From Chinchilla lanigera (taxonomy: Eukaryota > Chordata > Mammalia > Rodentia > Chinchillidae), in the NCBI RefSeq assembly GCF_000276665.1, contig NW_004955425.1:23109216-23173215 (forward strand): a DNA stretch of 64,000 bases, read 5' to 3'. The translations under genes and the position numbers were made by a program. The notes beneath the pieces were generated by a model. The model ran no database searches, was not told where the DNA came from, and saw nothing but the letters and a program-made list of their open reading frames with translations. Shown piece after piece: positions 46,001-57,569 of this stretch. Within the stretch, counting starts at the first letter, position 1. Every line of letters begins with the position of its first letter.

Positions 46001-48309
46001 CCACACAAAATGGGATTAATTGGGATTATGGGGGCTTTGGCTGCTTGGCTGCTACTCAAGGATGAATGCTTAATTTATGTCTCAGTGGTCTTGACTCTTG
46101 CCTGATTAAACTGGCTCATTCAGGCCATTGTTTGCCAAGGACTTTCCTTTCAAAAGTGGCTACAGGTGGTGCTTTTACTCAACAGACTTTCAGCTTTCCT
46201 GTGGTACTTGGCTTTAATGGGTCGCTGCAGTCCTACCTTTCTCTCTGAAATAACTGAAAGCACAAGTAAATTCAATGGCTTTTTCTCCCATCTTTCAGGG
46301 CCTTTCTTATGATATCAAAGTGTCAACAGGTGTGATTATTCAAGAATATATAGAATGGATGTGGAATTATGACTGGACAAGAGAAAAGAGCATTTGTTTG
46401 GAAAATACCCACTGAGCCGAGATGTTAAGATTCAGAAACGCCCCACCGCCTCTTGGCAGGGGGCTCCTCGGAGTCAGAAGGTGCTCCTGGGTGGGCCTGG
46501 GGCCTGATGGAGCGCTGGCATGGCAGAGCTGAGGATCAGCTCTGTTGGGCTTTGGGGGACATTTAGGGTCCTTCTTGGGTTAGAGGAAAAGCTGTGACTC
46601 TAAGGCTTGCTGCAGCATGGGCCAGTCTCTCTTGATATTTGCAATTACCACTGGTGGATGGATCCACTTCAGCTGGGATTGAAATGAAGACTGTCTGGAA
46701 CCCTAAACTGGTTTGATAGTTTTAGCCTGTTTGACTAGTTAACTCAGCTTCAGGTATATTAAGCAATTTTTTGACTGAGTTGGTATTTTCTTATTGACTT
46801 GATCCTTGAAGTCAGTCAATAGATTCAAACTGATTTGGGCAAGTCTGCCCTATCACGTAAAGATTTTTGTGCTATTTCCAGAGGCTCCAGAAACACCATC
46901 AGAGGCAAATAGCCTCTTAGACTGCACAGGCTAAGGGGAGTTTTCTGAGCAAAAGGGATGTTGTGGGAAACCATTGTTTATGACTTTTGTATCAAGTTAA
47001 AAGTAAAGGTTGTGACTTTGTCTTAAGCTAACAAGAACTAACATAACAGAAATCTGTACATTAACATTAACTGTGTGATATTTAATTAACTTAATTAATT
47101 AATATAATCATAGGAACTTGTTTCCCAATATGCATATCAAGTACAAATTACTTGAGATGATGAGCAATTCTCATTCTGGAATTGTGTGTTATTTGGAATA
47201 TATTTGAGAGATGTTTAAATGTGTCAATATTATTTTTCTAAGATTTCTATGAAGAAAGAAGCTGCAGAGCACATTCATTAATGTGAAAATCTACTGTATA
47301 AAATTTTGGAAAACACACAGTTCAACAGTTCAAACTCTGCTTTTGATGAGACTTCCATAAGTTTAAAGAACTTTATAGGAAATGCAATTATGAACATACT
47401 ATGGTGTTCATTAGACATTACTTTGACTTTTATAATATATTATCTCTCAAAAATACTTTGATGATAAAATTTAGGATTTAATCAAGTAGGTAGTGGATGA
47501 TAAATTGATTGAGTAACTCAATCTGAATACGAAAGAGACAGAGATCCTACAGCACATGAGTTTAGAAAGAAAATTAGGCAACTAAGTCAAACGACTGGAA
47601 AGTTAGGGAGAAAGTAGAGGTGTTGTTAAGATTTGGCATCAGCAAAAGTGAGGTCTGATGAAGACCTTGGGAAGATGCACCCAGGCAAAGCAAGGGTGCG
47701 CTGGGCATTGTATGAAAGCACCCCAGGAACTTTGACAGGGAAACATCCATTCCAAGATACTCGGCATATAATCAAAAACATTAATAGATTTCTCTTAGGT
47801 GAGCTGATTTTAATCATTTTGTTTCATGAAATTGTACTGGAAAATTGAATCTCTAGGTCACATACGGTCCTGTGTTAAAGATGTGAAGTTGGAAGTATAG
47901 CCCCTCAGGGCTTACACCACACAAAGCACCCTCAGCCGTACCTCCTGTCACTCCCTGGGTTGCCTCTCACATCCGATCTAAATCATGACACTTATCCTGG
48001 TCCAGGCTCAGCTGAGGTGCTGACTCATATAAGACTACGAGATGTCCACAAGAACTAGTTTAGGGATGTGTGAAGAAAGGATGTGAGGAGAAAGGATTTG
48101 TGTCACATTTCCAGAAGAGGGACCTGTCAGGAACACAGATATTAGATGGGAGCAATTGGGAAATCTGCCTACAACTCCAGTCTCATATCTGTTCCAAATA
48201 TCAACCCCTTTGGTCGAGTAATTGTTTGTGTAATTTTGATTTTTTTCCATAAATGGAAAAGTGATTTCTCAGGTTATTCCTCTCCACAATACGACAGATG
48301 TACCATGGA
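46001..48309. other. Unclassified sequence, AT-rich from 46.7 to 47.6 kb
   Basis: No gene or repeat is recognised. A run of overlapping TTAATTAA-type words at about 47080-47107 ('tttaattaacttaattaatt') provides dense homeodomain-like cores, or is simply AT-rich drift. Confidence 0.35.
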
Positions 48310-48440
48310 AGCCATGCTGAGTATCAGTCAAGTTAAGCCTAACCTTGGACAACTGGTGTATCGCTCTGGGCCTCAGTCTCCTCATCTAACCAGAGGGAGT
48401 ACTAATATTTACTACCTCATGGGCTTATCAGTGGGTATCA
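48310..48440 (+). repeat. MIR SINE, 5' part
   Basis: 'tgggcctcagtctcctcatc', 'taatatttactacctcatgg' and neighbouring bases match the MIR core. The element continues at 49026 beyond an LTR insertion. Confidence 0.8.
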
Positions 48441-48448
48441 GTGGATAT

Positions 48449-49017
48449 TATGGCTCATATCTAGATGTCCCCCAAGGGGCTGGGGATTTAGCTCAGTGGC
48501 ACAGCGCCTGCCAGGCAAGTGCGAGGTCATGAGTTCGATTCCCAGTACCGGAAAAAAACAAACAAAAAAAAAACAACAAAACAAATAGATGTCCCCCAAA
48601 AGCCTCATACACTCATAGGAAGGGCTTTAGGAAGGTGACTGGATCACAAAGGTGTGATGCTGGATAATGGGTGTGTGATACTGAATTAGTTTGCTGCTTG
48701 GCTTAGCATAGCTCTGGGTATGCATGGCGAACTTACTAAAGAAGAAAGCTTACTGTGGGTATGTGTGTCACCAACCAATAGGCTTGTAGCCCAAATGGAA
48801 TAAAAAGGGAAGGAAGAAGGAAGTCTCACTGCTTCCTGCCTGCTATGCCATGGACTGTTTCTCCTCTGCTGTGTCCCTCTGCCAGGCCTCGCCTACTACT
48901 TGGATCTGACAACTATGAACTGAAACCTGTATGAACTGTGAACTAAAATAAACCTTTCCTCCTTTAACCTGTGGGTGTTGGATGTTTTGTCCTAGCAACC
49001 AGAAAATCATCAAGACA
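48449..49017 (+). mobile_element. MaLR-like solo LTR inserted in MIR
   Basis: The LTR contains 'gtcccccaaaagcctcatac' (split by an ID), 'gtgtgtgatactgaattagt', 'actaaaataaacctttcc' (polyadenylation signal) and the end 'aaaatcatcaagaca'. The MIR target gtggatat is duplicated at 48441-48448 and 49018-49025. There is no internal region. Confidence 0.9.
48476..48585 (+). repeat. ID SINE inserted in LTR
   Basis: A complete young-type ID ('ggggctggggatttagctca' ... 'gaggtcatgagttcgattcc') has a long A-rich tail. A perfect 14-bp target duplication tagatgtcccccaa is at 48462-48475 and 48586-48599 within the LTR. Confidence 0.97.
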
Positions 49018-49025
49018 GTGGATAT

Positions 49026-49095
49026 CAAGGATAAACTAATATATCAAAGCATTTAGAGCAATGCCTGGCTTAGTAGCCTTCAACAAATATTAGGA
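49026..49095 (+). repeat. MIR SINE, 3' part
   Basis: 'agagcaatgcctggcttagt' and 'agccttcaacaaatattag' are the MIR 3' end. It continues the MIR interrupted at 48440. Confidence 0.8.
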
Positions 49096-52049
49096 AAATA
49101 AACACCATTATTTTGACCATTGAGAAGTGTGGTATAAATGGTTGGATATGTTGATTCCAGTCATTGGAAACAAGGGAGCCTAAACAAGAAGATTTTGTTT
49201 CCCTTATGTTAGCATTGAGACATTAATTTTGCAAGCTGAAAAGCAAAATGGACTTTGAACATTAACCTCAGATTCTAAGAAATAAAACTGCTAGTCAAAG
49301 TAGCAGGAACAGCATGAGCCATAGATATTTTCTTTTTGTAATTTAAAAACATGGTTGCAACCAAATTGTTTCTTTTCATTACGTGTTTATGTAACCGAGC
49401 TGACTTTATGTAAATATACTGACTTTAATGTCCTTTTAGTATTTGGAAAATGTGGCCTTCAACATGAGCTGCGACTTCTCAGTTTATATCCTCACTCAGC
49501 GTAGGGAACAGCAGTTCCCATTTCCTGCTCAGCTCTGACAAGGCACTGGGCTCTAGACGAGCAGAGAAGGTTCGGCCTGGTAATACAGCTTGAAAGTCTC
49601 AAAGTTGATAGAGGCAGAGGTTAAGTCTTCATATTGTGATATTCTATTGACTTCTCCTCCAGGCTTGCCCTTTATCCTGGCCTGTGTTTCAGCTGCGAGA
49701 ACCCCTCAAAGCACAGTCTCCTCATTAGTGGTTCCACAGCAGTGGTTATGTTCAGCTGTTACTCCTTTCTACACCGCTATTGTCTAGCTTATATTATGCA
49801 ATGTGACAAGTGCTGCACAGAGCAAGTGAAAGGCAAGGTTGAAGTGCAAGAAAAGCTTACGTTACAAAGCGAGGGTTTTGAAATGGCCTTATGAGAGGGC
49901 AGAGGCAGGAGGCCAGGTGTAGGTGGAAGAGGAGGAAGAAAGCACCCCAGACAACAAGCACAGGCCCCCCTTGGGAGGGGCCACGCTCACAGAAGCGGCA
50001 CCTTGTCAACCATTTAAAAGGCATTATGCCGAGTAATGGTTTTTAAGAATATAATGGGTACTGTAAGAGGCAGCGAGAAGGCGGGCTGCAAAATTTTCAG
50101 ATAAGGAAGCTGGGGGTGGGGTGGCGCTGCTCTTGGAATTCCAGCCAATGGCTTCCGGTGCTGCTTCTCATCCCCTGTTCTTAGAAAAGCACTTCTTTTG
50201 ACAGTGGGCTTCAAACCTGGAAAAAGTTGCATTTCTTTCCAGTCAACAAGTGAATTTGGGAAAAGCTGAGAAAGATGTATAAGAACCATATTAGCTGGTG
50301 ATAGTTGTTGTTTGTAGTATACTTTGTAGAATAATGAGCCAAGTGTTCTGATCATAATACAAAAGGAAATCGCACGGACAGAAGACAAACTGAAGGTTGG
50401 GGTGGGAGACTGCAGAATCCTTGCAAGCTCGATGATCTATAAAGCCGGCCAGGGATTCAGTGGACTGTACGTACTATTTGCACCCAAAAGTGAGAGGCAT
50501 TTCTTTGTTCCTACACTTTATGTCAGGAAAAGCTTTACTGTTACAGAGGAGACAGCAACAGTCATGGCAGGAAGTCAGCCTGTGACTTTCCCTACCTCCA
50601 GGGGTCAAAGAGCCTAACGCTGCAGAGGAATTGAAAAGGGGGCGAGGTCATTCTGTGGCATGCGTGTTAAAAGACTGGTAATCAAATCTCACGGCTCACA
50701 GAGGGAATGAAGCCGGCCAGGGCCAGCCTTCTCTCCTTCACTCCCCCTCCCGGGGCCCAACCCTCCTGTGTAGGACGCAGGCCTGAGCGAGTGGCAGGAA
50801 GGAAGAATGCTCTAGTCGCTTGTAGCCATAGGAGTCCCACAGCCCTCTGTGGCTCAGGTAGCTGGGGAACGGAAGGTTCAGAGAGGAAAGTCAGGTTTTC
50901 AGCCCTGACAGTGGCTCCCCTGGAAGCTGCTCTGATGGATAAGGCGTGGAGATATGTAGAAAGGACAATATCAATGGTGCCCTTCTGAGGAGGGGTGACA
51001 GCCCTCCTGACAAGCCAGAGCCCCCACTGCGTGGGGAGCACAGTTGCTCCCCACACTCTTGTTTCAACTCCCTGGGGAGAGGAGAGGACAAGCCGTCTTC
51101 ACTTCTGATTTCTCTCCTCCTTCCTCTTCCTTTTTCCTCACTTTCTTTCCCTCTTCTGCCATACACAGTGGGGACGGAGCCTCTGTTTCCCTCTGCTCCC
51201 AGGCGGCTCCCCTTAGAAGAGCCACAGCACCCCAGCGCCTTGCAGTCACTGGAGAAATAACCCCCTTGATGGCTGGGCTGGGAGACTGGGAGGAAAGGGC
51301 TGCAGATCGGGTGTGGAGCCTGGTGGCCTCCAGGCATTGGCTGTCCTCACTCGGGCACCTTCTCTCTTACCCTCTCTGCTTGACTCCCCGGCCTCCGGCA
51401 TCTAGGGGTGCTCTGACCTGTCCTGTCAGGGGATCCTCTGTGCCTGCCTGCTCCTCGGGGAGCCCTGCCTCTCCTCACACTCAGAGCTGTCAGAGCTCCG
51501 CTTCTCTCTCCTCCCTGCTTCTCAGCTCCATGGCTCCCTTCCTGCTCCAGCCTCCACCCTCCACTCTCATCAGTGGCTGGAGTTGTGACCACCGTGTGGT
51601 CCTGCTGGCTTCACCTCTCAGAGCTGGACAGACCGTCCTCTGCTTCCCAAACACCATTTTTCTCTCCTGGTGTGGGACACCTTGTTCTCCTGGATTTCTT
51701 CCTGACTCCTTCCTCTGTTCACAGCTGGGCTCTGGCCTGGGACTCCTCTCAGCATTGCCCACACTCTCTTCCGCATGCAGAGCTGAGCTTCGAACACCTG
51801 CATCCACTGGCTTCCTCTTCTTGAGCACCTTGGAGGTTACCAAATACAGTGGCAAGCCCTGGGCCCCTCTGAGCCCCTAACCCACCTGCTATCCCCCAAG
51901 TCTCAGTCAATCCTGACACCTGTGAAATAAGTCATCTTTCTTTCTTACCCTACCTGTACAACCCATCACCAGCTGCTATCAGTTCTACCCCAGAATATTT
52001 AGTTTCACCCCTGCTCCATGTCACTGCTGATCAGCCAGGTCCGAGCCGC
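49096..52049. other. Unclassified sequence, pyrimidine-rich from 51.0 to 51.9 kb
   Basis: No confident gene or repeat over about 3 kb. A 278-residue plus-strand frame (51044-51880) and several 100-150-residue minus-strand frames overlap across a C/T-rich, stop-poor region. They are low in complexity and have no recognisable domain. Confidence 0.4.
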
Positions 52050-52440
52050 CCTGAATCCCGCAGAGTCCTCCCTTCTAATTCTCACTTCCTCCCTATGTAC
52101 CAACCCATTCTTCAGTGGAATCCATTCTACTTCACTCTAAGAGATCTGTTAGGACATAAGTTTACTCATACGATTACTCTGCAACTCGATATGACTCCAA
52201 GCATTTGGTCCCAGCGCAAGGCCATTTCCCCTATGTGTCTCTGCAGTTCCCCAGGCTGTGGCCCCTTGCTCAATTCCAAGATCTTCTCAACCTTGGGGCC
52301 CCTGCAGTGTCAATCCTTCCACTTGGAATACTCTTTCTCTGGCTTTTTGCCTGACTGATTTCTACCAATTTTTCTCAGCTCTCCATATAAATGTCACCTT
52401 TTCATGGAGAATGTCTTATCTTTTCCAGCGTTTCACTGGT
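52050..52440 (+). repeat. LINE-2 3' end fragment
   Basis: 'aggctgtggccccttgctca', 'cttccacttggaatactctt' and 'cagctctccatataaatgtc' with 'accttttcatggagaatgtc' follow the L2 order. It is degenerate and non-coding. Confidence 0.75.
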
Positions 52441-53029
52441 TACAATTTGTGATTACAAATACTTTATGTATTGACTTTTGACAGCCTTGTCCCTATAAAT
52501 TTGGCGAGGTCAAGGATTATTCTGCCTTAGGTTATAACCTAGAACCTTGGCGAGGACTCAGTTTCTGTTAAAGGGTGTGTACCAGGTAGCACCTGACTGA
52601 CGGCTGAGCACTGGGGGCTGGGGTGGGGGAGGTGGTCCTTACAAATAGGAGCACTTAATCATCTTGGCATTTTAGGTAGTGCTGTTATTTTCCTACAGTG
52701 GCCCAAAATGAATTATCATGCCCTTTGTAATTGTCAGACTCCAATGACAAAGTTCCTAAAAACCAAGGTCTTCTGTTAATGATTAAATGTGCTACTGCAT
52801 CCTATTTGGCTGGGTGGATTTGCAAGAACCTGAGATTTGGCTAAGTGGATCAGCACTCACAGAGCACCCGCTCCTGACAGCAGTGACAGACAAAGTCACG
52901 TGAAATAATATGTACAAGTCAATGTGGGTGACCCTAAATCAAGACAGGATGTGTTCTGCACAAATATTGGCCATGTACAACCCTGCCTGGCAGGGGCTGA
53001 TGAGGTGGCATGTAAAAGAAAGCCAGGCA
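52441..53029. other. Unclassified sequence
   Basis: No gene or repeat is recognised. Confidence 0.35.
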
Positions 53030-53150
53030 CAAGTCAGGACTCCAAGCTTTGTGTCCAAGGTTTCAGGCAGGTCACCTTGCCTCTCTTGACCTCTGCTCTC
53101 ACCTATGAAATGGAGAAGGATGCCTCCTATGCCCACTTTACAGCAAAGGA
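53030..53150 (+). repeat. MIR SINE fragment
   Basis: 'aggtcaccttgcctctcttg' and 'ctcacctatgaaatggagaa' form the sense MIR core. Confidence 0.65.
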
Positions 53151-53224
53151 AGGGAAACTCCCCTCTTACTGAATGCCTTTTCCTGGTAGGGCCTGCAGTA
53201 GACATGCCGACCTGAGGGTCTCCT

Positions 53225-53390
53225 TACACCCTAACAACTCTGGGAAGTCAGCTTCACTCTTATTTCACACAGGAGTTGCCAGAGGCTCCAAGGGGTGAAA
53301 TAGTGTATCCTGGTCCACAATTAGAACAGAACAGAGCCAAGGTTAGAGCTCTTGTCTGACGCCAAATTTATGTTCTTCCTACTCCTGTCC
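53225..53390 (-). repeat. MIR SINE fragment
   Basis: 'tcttatttcacacaggagtt' and 'agaacagagccaaggttaga' resemble antisense MIR. It is heavily diverged. Confidence 0.5.
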
Positions 53391-53468
53391 TAGGTAAATG
53401 TGAGGCCTTCTACCTGGAAAATGCTATACAAATGTAAGATATCATTACTAGTTTATAAAACCACAGGC

Positions 53469-53649
53469 TAGCCAGGTGTGGTGGCACACGCCTGTAATCC
53501 CAGCACTTGGGAGGTTGAGGCAGGAGGATCTTTGCGAGTTCGAGACCAGTCTGGGCTACAAAGTGAGCTCAAGGCCAGCCTGAACTGCATAGCAAGACCC
53601 TGTCTCAAAAAGACAGAAAAACCCAAACCAACCAACCAAACAAAAAACC
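53469..53649 (+). repeat. B1 SINE
   Basis: The best-preserved B1 here. It starts 'gccaggtgtggtggcacacg', contains the tandem 'gagaccagtctgggctacaa' / 'caaggccagcctgaactgca' block, and ends in an A/C-rich tail. The flanking duplication is cacaggc (53462-53468 and 53650-53656). Frames of 63 residues on both strands are SINE shadows. Confidence 0.97.
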
Positions 53650-53656
53650 CACAGGC

Positions 53657-54379
53657 CAACTACGGATAACCAGCTGAGCATTACCCACCTGTTTAAAAGC
53701 ATCTTTAATGCTTTTGTGCTTGTGTGGTACACCAGCGGTTGTAGACGTTCTCAAAGACCCATTAGAGAAAAAGTTAAACAAGGAGTAATCTTTTTGTTCT
53801 TTCTCAAAAGACGTTCACCATTGGATTCTTTTGACTAATACGGTTTTCGGTACACCCGAGCAGTGATTTTTTTTTTTTTTTGTTGTTCCTAAATTTAGTT
53901 TATATGACACTTTTCAAAAGAAGACCTATGTCTACTATATAAAGAAGGAAACACTTTTATGAGTAGACTGTGAGCTGCTGTCACAAGCAGTTTAAACTAA
54001 AAAGCTTTTGTCAAAGTGAGTTAACAAAGTATATTGTGTGACAGGGACTCCTTGACACATTCATCTTGCTTGTGTAGACTATCTCAGAACTGAAGAACCC
54101 ATGGACTCTCACCAGCTTCCCTGTTGTGTGCACAAATTAGTCCATTTCCACAACAGCCTGCACCATCTTCCCCAGGCTGTTGGCTCTAGTTAGACGTGAC
54201 CCCACTGACCTGCTCCTGAGCGCGATCCAGCAAAGGTAATAGATTTGTTCTGGTACAGACTCTGTACCAGAGGTGACTACCTATCCCAAGCCTTCATTTG
54301 TGGAGGGGGATGCGGCTGGGGTTAAGAGATGGAAGGAGGTCATAGAGCTCATCAAGCGGCACATGCAGTTCTAAGATGA
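53657..54379. other. Unclassified sequence
   Basis: No gene or repeat is recognised apart from a T15 run at about 53867. Confidence 0.35.
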
Positions 54380-54765
54380 AGGCCCTGTGATGCTCGGCCC
54401 ATTGACTCCTCTGTATGACTAAGAATATGGATCATGCACGACAGGAGTGCTCCCCAACTTCTGGTTCCCTTCTTTTTCCAGCTATGTGGAAGGCCTGAAG
54501 TTTTGTGTAGCTATTGCTTTGGCCAATAAAAGTAAGCAGGTTTGTGTCAGGCCTAGGCAATAGTGTGTAAGAGCCATGCCATAATCGTGTGTGCTCTCTT
54601 CCCTTGCCGAGGTGACCCTGATGCACTGTGTTGAGCTGTTGACCTAATAAAATCTGATAGGAAGATGGCAGAGCCTCTATCAGGCTGAGCGGCTGGTAAG
54701 CAGAGCCCCCCAGTACTGCTTTGTGTGTAACGTGAGTAAAAATCTGTTGTGTAGCACAACCAGTT
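54380..54765 (+). mobile_element. Old MLT/MER-type solo LTR
   Basis: 'gcttctggttcccttcttt'-like sequence, 'gaagatggcagagcctctat', 'gcagagccccccagtactgc' and 'gtgtaacgtgagtaaaaatc' occur in the order seen in an ancient MaLR/MER-type LTR. It is diverged and its ends are approximate. Confidence 0.6.
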
Positions 54766-54908
54766 CTTTCTAATGATTATAAGCACAGCCATGACAGATG
54801 GCCCACAGAGCAGGATAGTCTTTGCGGTCAAGGCCAAGAATAGAGACAAATGTCTCATTAAGAAGAAGCCAGGACCTCTCTTGTGGACCCTGCAGGCAGT
54901 TGGCAGAG

Positions 54909-55106
54909 CAGACTTGGGGTCAGAGAGACCTGGGTTCTCTCACAGCATCCTAGTCTGGTGGGGTGACCTAGGCACAACACCAGATCCTCCTGAGCATTGG
55001 CTCCTCCATCTGTGAAGTAAGGGTGATAATTTCAGCCTGGCCAGATAGCTGTGAACATCACAGTCTTCTGAGGCAGCACATAGCAGAGCTCAAAAATGTT
55101 TGTTGG
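54909..55106 (+). repeat. MIR SINE
   Basis: 'tcagagagacctgggttctc', 'catctgtgaagtaagggtga' and 'cacatagcagagctcaaaaa' cover nearly the full MIR length in sense orientation. Confidence 0.8.
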
Positions 55107-55300
55107 TGGAATAAGCAATGTTTTTTGGTTAATCCCACATGTAGAGAAGGCTCAAGGATGAAAGCAAAGAAGACCCTAACCACCGCCTACCCTCCCTCAA
55201 CCCTTTGGGCCTTCTTGGAAGGAATTATGTTGTACAGAAGCTCCTGGTGCCTGTGAGTGTGCATATTTGGGGTCCTTTGAAACCCAGGATCTCTTAATGT

Positions 55301-55606
55301 AGGGGTCCCAAACCCTGGGCCACAGATTGGTATTAGGATCTGGGTCATGGCTAGCAGGTCAGCAAGGGTTCATCCTTGTTTCCAGCCACTGGCATCGTTC
55401 ACATCACCACTGGAGCTCTGCCTCCCATCAGATCAGAGGCAGCCATAGGTTCTTCTAGGAGCACAAGCCCTCTGTGAATGGTGCACACGAAGCATCTAAA
55501 CTGTGTCTCCTCTGAATCACCCAGAAACCACCCAACTCCAACCCCTTCGTGGAGAAATTGTCTCCCACTGAACCAGTACCAATGCCAAAAATGTTGGGGA
55601 CCACTC
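55301..55606. mobile_element. hAT-like non-autonomous DNA transposon
   Basis: Terminal inverted repeats are visible: left 'aggggtcccaaaccctggg' and right 'atgttggggaccactct'. The interior contains 'cagatcagaggcagccatag' and 'ttcgtggagaaattgtctcc'. I recall this internal pattern from a widespread mammalian hAT-type element but not its exact name. It has no coding capacity. Flanking 'tcttaatg' and 'tctaatgg' may be an imperfect 8-bp duplication. Confidence 0.75.
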
Positions 55607-55808
55607 TAATGGATGTGAGGTGAAGGGTGGCCCTTCTCCACTCACTTCCTCCACTTCCACCAATGCAAATGACTGTTGGATTAAAAAGCTGATGTGGTAA
55701 GGTGGTGCAATGACCGAGGAACTGGTACATCAGGCTTTTCATCTGATAAGGACAATGTAAGTAATGGGAAGATTCTCTCAGTAAGTCAGCCATTTAAAAG
55801 GTGCATTA

Positions 55809-55934
55809 GGGGCTGGGGATTTAGCTCAGAGGCAAAGCACCTGCCTGACAAGTGCAAGGTCATGAGTTTGATTCCTGATACCAGGAGAAAAATGAAAAAC
55901 AAACAAACAAACAACAACAACAAAAAAAACAAAT
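55809..55934 (+). repeat. ID SINE
   Basis: A complete ID with a long A/C tail of (CAAA) and (CAA) units. A perfect 13-bp target duplication aaaaggtgcatta is at 55796-55808 and 55935-55947. It is close to the ID at 48476. Confidence 0.97.
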
Positions 55935-56017
55935 AAAAGGTGCATTATTTGCAGTCTCAAAGCAAGGTTTGAGGGTATTCTTCTTTGAATGAGTGGGTGG
56001 TGTTATACACCATATTA

Positions 56018-56105
56018 GCTCTGGGATGTATCTTATTGATAGAGCACTTGGGTAGCCTGTGTAAGGCCCTGAGTTTGATCCACAGCTGCAAAAAAGAAAA
56101 AAAGG
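56018..56105 (+). repeat. Diverged ID-like SINE
   Basis: 'gctctgggatgtatcttatt' (A-box region) and 'gccctgagtttgatccacag' (B box) followed by an A-rich tail. It is older than the ID 210 bp upstream. Confidence 0.8.
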
Positions 56106-56489
56106 AAACTGTACTCCTTTGACAAGAATAACATGTTCCAAAAAGAGGCTGGGTCTAGTTTTTCATTTATGGTGAATCTCTGAAATAATTTCAGGGGGAA
56201 ATTAATGTCCCGTCATCTTTAGGAGCACCTATTAACTCCATTAGAAAAGTATAAGGGCATGTTTCTGTGGGGTGTATCAGTCCTCACCCACACAGGTGTT
56301 AGCGTGGGAGGGCACTCTCTTTCCATCAGGTTCTTATTTATGAAGTCATTTCCTGCTGACTGCATAATTATATAAAGCTGATATAGGCCACTTAGACATT
56401 TCAGTTAATTTTATGACTTTGAAGTAGAATTTTAAGTCTAAAGAAATGTGGACAGTTGAAATCTTAATTGAAGTCGTATGGAATATATA

Positions 56490-56696
56490 CAGAGTCCACC
56501 AAAAAATGTATATACACTTCAGCAGTTCGCCATACTAATAAATGCCTGGAAGCTAATGGTCACCACTTTGAGCCCCTCTTGTAATCGCAGAGGCGGAAGG
56601 TAACTTGTATTAATCTCATGATATCTCAATAAATTTAGTATTAAAATATTTATACATGTTTTTATTTTCTTGATGTGTACATTTTTTGGCAGATTC
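56490..56696. mobile_element. Short mariner/Tc1-like element
   Basis: The ends form inverted repeats sharing 'ccaaaaaatgta': left at about 56498-56510 and right as the complement 'tacattttttggc' at 56678-56690. TA dinucleotides border the element on both sides. The interior keeps a short sense patch resembling the end of a mariner-type transposase ('ANGHHFEPLL' then a stop). It reads as an internally deleted, non-autonomous copy. Confidence 0.7.
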
Positions 56697-57404
56697 TACC
56701 CCCCTCCCTCCGCCGCCTCTGTAGAATTCTTTAAAAAGTAGACAGGGTTTGTGGGGAAGATCAGGATTTTGAGATGATCACTTACAGCTTCCAGTTTAAA
56801 TTTAACCAGAAAAAAATGCCATAAATTTCAATGTGAATCTAATTCTATGGGTAAATGGGATTTGTTTTTTAAAATGTTAATTGTAGAAAAAAAATTAGTG
56901 TATTCGAAGAAAAATGGTTTCCCAAATCATTGCCTGGTGCTTTCCCACTTAAACATTCCTTTTTCCCCCTTTCTCCCCTATATATTAAATAGCAGGCAGT
57001 GTTTGGCCAGTTTTCAAGAAAAATGTATCATCTCCAGAACCTCAGGATCCCAGAAGAAAGTTTCTGAATTGCTCATTTAAGTGCTTGGTTCATTTGAGTC
57101 TTTGCTTCTTGCTTAGGTAAATGTTTAACAGGATTCTGCACCAAGATCTCAAGAGGACCTGGAGTAAACAGGTCACAGGCTTTGTCCTCATGCATTTTTG
57201 AAGCCTCCTTTCTGGCTCTCCAACGCTGGATGCTCTCTGTTACACCAGAGGAAGAACCATTCAGACTAGGAATTCTTTAAGTGGGCTCCTCATTTGGAAA
57301 ATCAGTGGCCTTACACACTGTAGAACTTCAAGGAAGAGGGGGCAGAAATAATTTAGCTACAGGCAATCTTGAGACCTTTTAAACCCATTTTGGACCTGAT
57401 TCTT
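56697..57404. other. Unclassified sequence
   Basis: No gene or repeat is recognised. A 77-residue frame at 56847-57080 has no domain. Confidence 0.35.
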
Positions 57405-57558
57405 TTTTTGTTTGTTTTGAGACAGGGTCTCACTTCGTAGTTCAGGCTGGCCTTGAACTCACTATGTAGCTTAGGCTGGCCTCAAACTAGTGCCAGTCTT
57501 CCTGCCTCAGCCTCCCAAGTGCTGGATTTACAGGTGTGTGCCACCACACCCAGCTTGA
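57405..57558 (-). repeat. B1 SINE
   Basis: Antisense B1 ('tgagacagggtctcacttcg' ... 'gtgtgccaccacacccagct') flanked by the 11-bp duplication acctgattctt at 57394-57404 and 57559-57569. Confidence 0.95.
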
Positions 57559-57569
57559 ACCTGATTCTT

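Noticed and set aside
51044..51880. 278-codon open frame on the plus strand, the longest in the window
   Set aside because: It lies in C/T-rich, stop-poor DNA where several frames on both strands are open together. The peptide is Ser/Leu/Pro-rich without a recognisable domain, and no splice or promoter context supports it.
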